Shown here: piece by piece, positions 63,179-64,000 of the stretch
Layout: each line of letters starts with the position of its first letter
Numbering within the stretch: position 1 is the stretch's first letter
Source of the DNA: Chthonobacter albigriseus
Lineage (GTDB): Bacteria; Pseudomonadota; Alphaproteobacteria; Rhizobiales; Pleomorphomonadaceae
Direction of reading: 5' to 3'
DNA length: 64,000 nucleotides
NCBI RefSeq assembly: GCF_013839445.1
Contig: NZ_JACDIT010000012.1
Location: 1 to 64,000 of the forward strand
Notes under the pieces: model-generated
The model's input: the letters and a program-made list of their open reading frames with translations, nothing else
The model's database searches: none
What the model was told of the DNA's origin: nothing
Translations under genes and position numbers: made by a program

Positions 63179-64000
63179 TTGCCGACACCCATTTCCGCAC
63201 CGGGCTGGCTGCTGCTCATCCTGGCCGCCCCCTTCCTGGCCGCGCTCCTGGCGCCGGTGCTCCAGGGCATCGCCGGCCGCGTCTCGGCCTTCATCCTCGC
63301 CCTCGTACCGCTGGCCTCGTTTGCCGCGCTGCTGACACTCGTGCCCGAGGTCTCCGCAGGCGCCCGCATGACGATCGGCCTGGACTGGTGGCCGGCCTAC
63401 GGCGTCCGCTTCTCCGTTCTGGTCGACGGCCTGTCGCTCACCTTCGCGCTGCTCGTCACCGGCATCGGCACGCTGATCGTCCTCTACTCCGGCGGCTACA
63501 TGAAGGGGCACCCGCAAGCCGGGCGGTTCATGGGCTTCATCCTGGCCTTCATGGGGGCGATGCTCGGCCTGGTGCTCGCCGACGACGGGATCACCCTCTT
63601 CGTGATGTGGGAGGCGACTTCGATCACCTCCTTCCTGCTGATCGGCTTCGACCACGCCCGTGCCGCCGCCCGTCGCGCCGCCCTGCAGGCCCTGGTGATC
63701 ACCGGGGCAGGGGGGCTGTGCCTGCTTGCGGCCGTCGTCCTGATCGGGCAGGCGACCGGAACCCGCACGCTCTCCGAGATCGTCGCATCAGGGGAAACGA
63801 TTCGCGGATCAGCGCTCTATCTGCCGATCTTCATCCTGGTTCTCGGCGCGGCCTTCACCAAGTCGGCCCAGGTTCCGCTGCATGTCTGGCTGCCGAACGC
63901 CATGGAGGCGCCGACACCGGTTTCCGCCTTCCTGCATTCGGCCACCATGGTGAAGGCCGGCGTCTATCTCCTGATGCGCCTGCACCCCGTGCTCGGCGGG
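63179..64000 (+). CDS. Mrp-type Na+/H+ antiporter subunit A, 5' part (runs off the window)
   Basis: First 274 residues of a polytopic subunit related to NuoL of complex I. Membrane helices start at about residue 8. Proton-channel residues can be placed: Glu145 in [10 protein letters not shown], Lys228 in [14 protein letters not shown], and Lys259 in HSATMVKAG. The family (MrpA/PhaA) exchanges Na+ or K+ for H+. The frame opens with TTG at 63179, preceded by GGGAG eleven bases away; no better ATG lies nearby. The rest and the partner subunits are outside the window. Confidence 0.85.
   Translation, partial: MPTPISAPGWLLLILAAPFLAALLAPVLQGIAGRVSAFILALVPLASFAALLTLVPEVSAGARMTIGLDWWPAYGVRFSVLVDGLSLTFALLVTGIGTLIVLYSGGYMKGHPQAGRFMGFILAFMGAMLGLVLADDGITLFVMWEATSITSFLLIGFDHARAAARRAALQALVITGAGGLCLLAAVVLIGQATGTRTLSEIVASGETIRGSALYLPIFILVLGAAFTKSAQVPLHVWLPNAMEAPTPVSAFLHSATMVKAGVYLLMRLHPVLGG

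Noticed and set aside
1-64000. tRNA, rRNA, CRISPR arrays, insertion sequences, phage genes
   Set aside because: Read through for cloverleaf-like sequences, regularly spaced repeats, transposase motifs and terminal inverted repeats; none was found, though a short RNA gene could be missed by eye.

Overview
The window is high-GC (mid-60s percent where I counted), densely packed DNA that reads as the chromosome of an alphaproteobacterium, most likely Hyphomicrobiales (Rhizobiales). The pointers are a small transglutaminase-like (C93/LapG-type) cysteine protease, an ExoY-type sugar transferase, a TupBCA tungstate transporter, a split methylmalonyl-CoA mutase with MeaB, a DUF853 HerA-like ATPase, a small PilZ protein and an imelysin/di-haem iron operon. 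No rRNA, tRNA, CRISPR array, phage or insertion sequence was seen. The species cannot be fixed by reading alone.

Layout. 1-4.6 kb: 5' part of a phosphohexomutase diverging from cysQ, an ExoY-like sugar transferase, and a C93-type protease. 4.8-8.9 kb: a lipid/envelope group of CDP-alcohol phosphatidyltransferase, FkbM methyltransferase, YbhN-type flippase-like protein and an LtaS-like sulfatase-fold membrane enzyme. 8.9-17.6 kb: one long minus-strand block running cytochrome b561, a zinc-less medium-chain dehydrogenase, a glycosyltransferase, rmlCBDA (dTDP-L-rhamnose), a QueD/PTPS homologue lacking catalytic residues, a second glycosyltransferase and a methyltransferase. This is the most unusual part of the window. 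17.7-25.5 kb: a sugar ABC transporter with an isomerase and a Gfo/Idh dehydrogenase, plus a LacI regulator; the control region holds two tandem palindromic operators. 25.5-31.2 kb: guanine deaminase, formate-THF ligase, an Rrf2 regulator, a PilZ protein and a polysaccharide deacetylase.

31.4-37.1 kb: a Cys-rich unknown protein followed by imelysin, di-haem oxidoreductase, a second imelysin and a DUF1513 protein, a recognisable periplasmic iron-acquisition operon type. 37.1-41.9 kb: a PfkB kinase, the tungstate ABC transporter and a divergent FAD ferredoxin reductase. 42-45.8 kb: xylose genes (lacI-type regulator, xylB, xylA). 45.9-51.4 kb: PfpI/DJ-1 protein, MeaB GTPase, a lipoprotein, an M20 dipeptidase and the HerA-like ATPase. 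51.6-57.2 kb: a DUF4332 protein, a LuxR-type regulator with a changed ligand pocket, and both methylmalonyl-CoA mutase subunits. 57.2-64 kb: a HAD dehalogenase, a DUF1194 vWA protein, a small lipoprotein, an iron-type superoxide dismutase, a DUF3833 protein, oligopeptidase B and the start of a Mrp-type Na+/H+ antiporter subunit A.

How it works together. The first 17 kb is largely envelope and polysaccharide chemistry: sugar activation, lipid-linked initiation, rhamnose supply, glycosyl transfer and lipid headgroup transfer. The rest is import and central metabolism: hexose and xylose uptake and use, one-carbon metabolism, propionate/methylmalonyl flow, iron and tungstate uptake. Assignments rest on motifs and gene order read by eye; no database search was possible.
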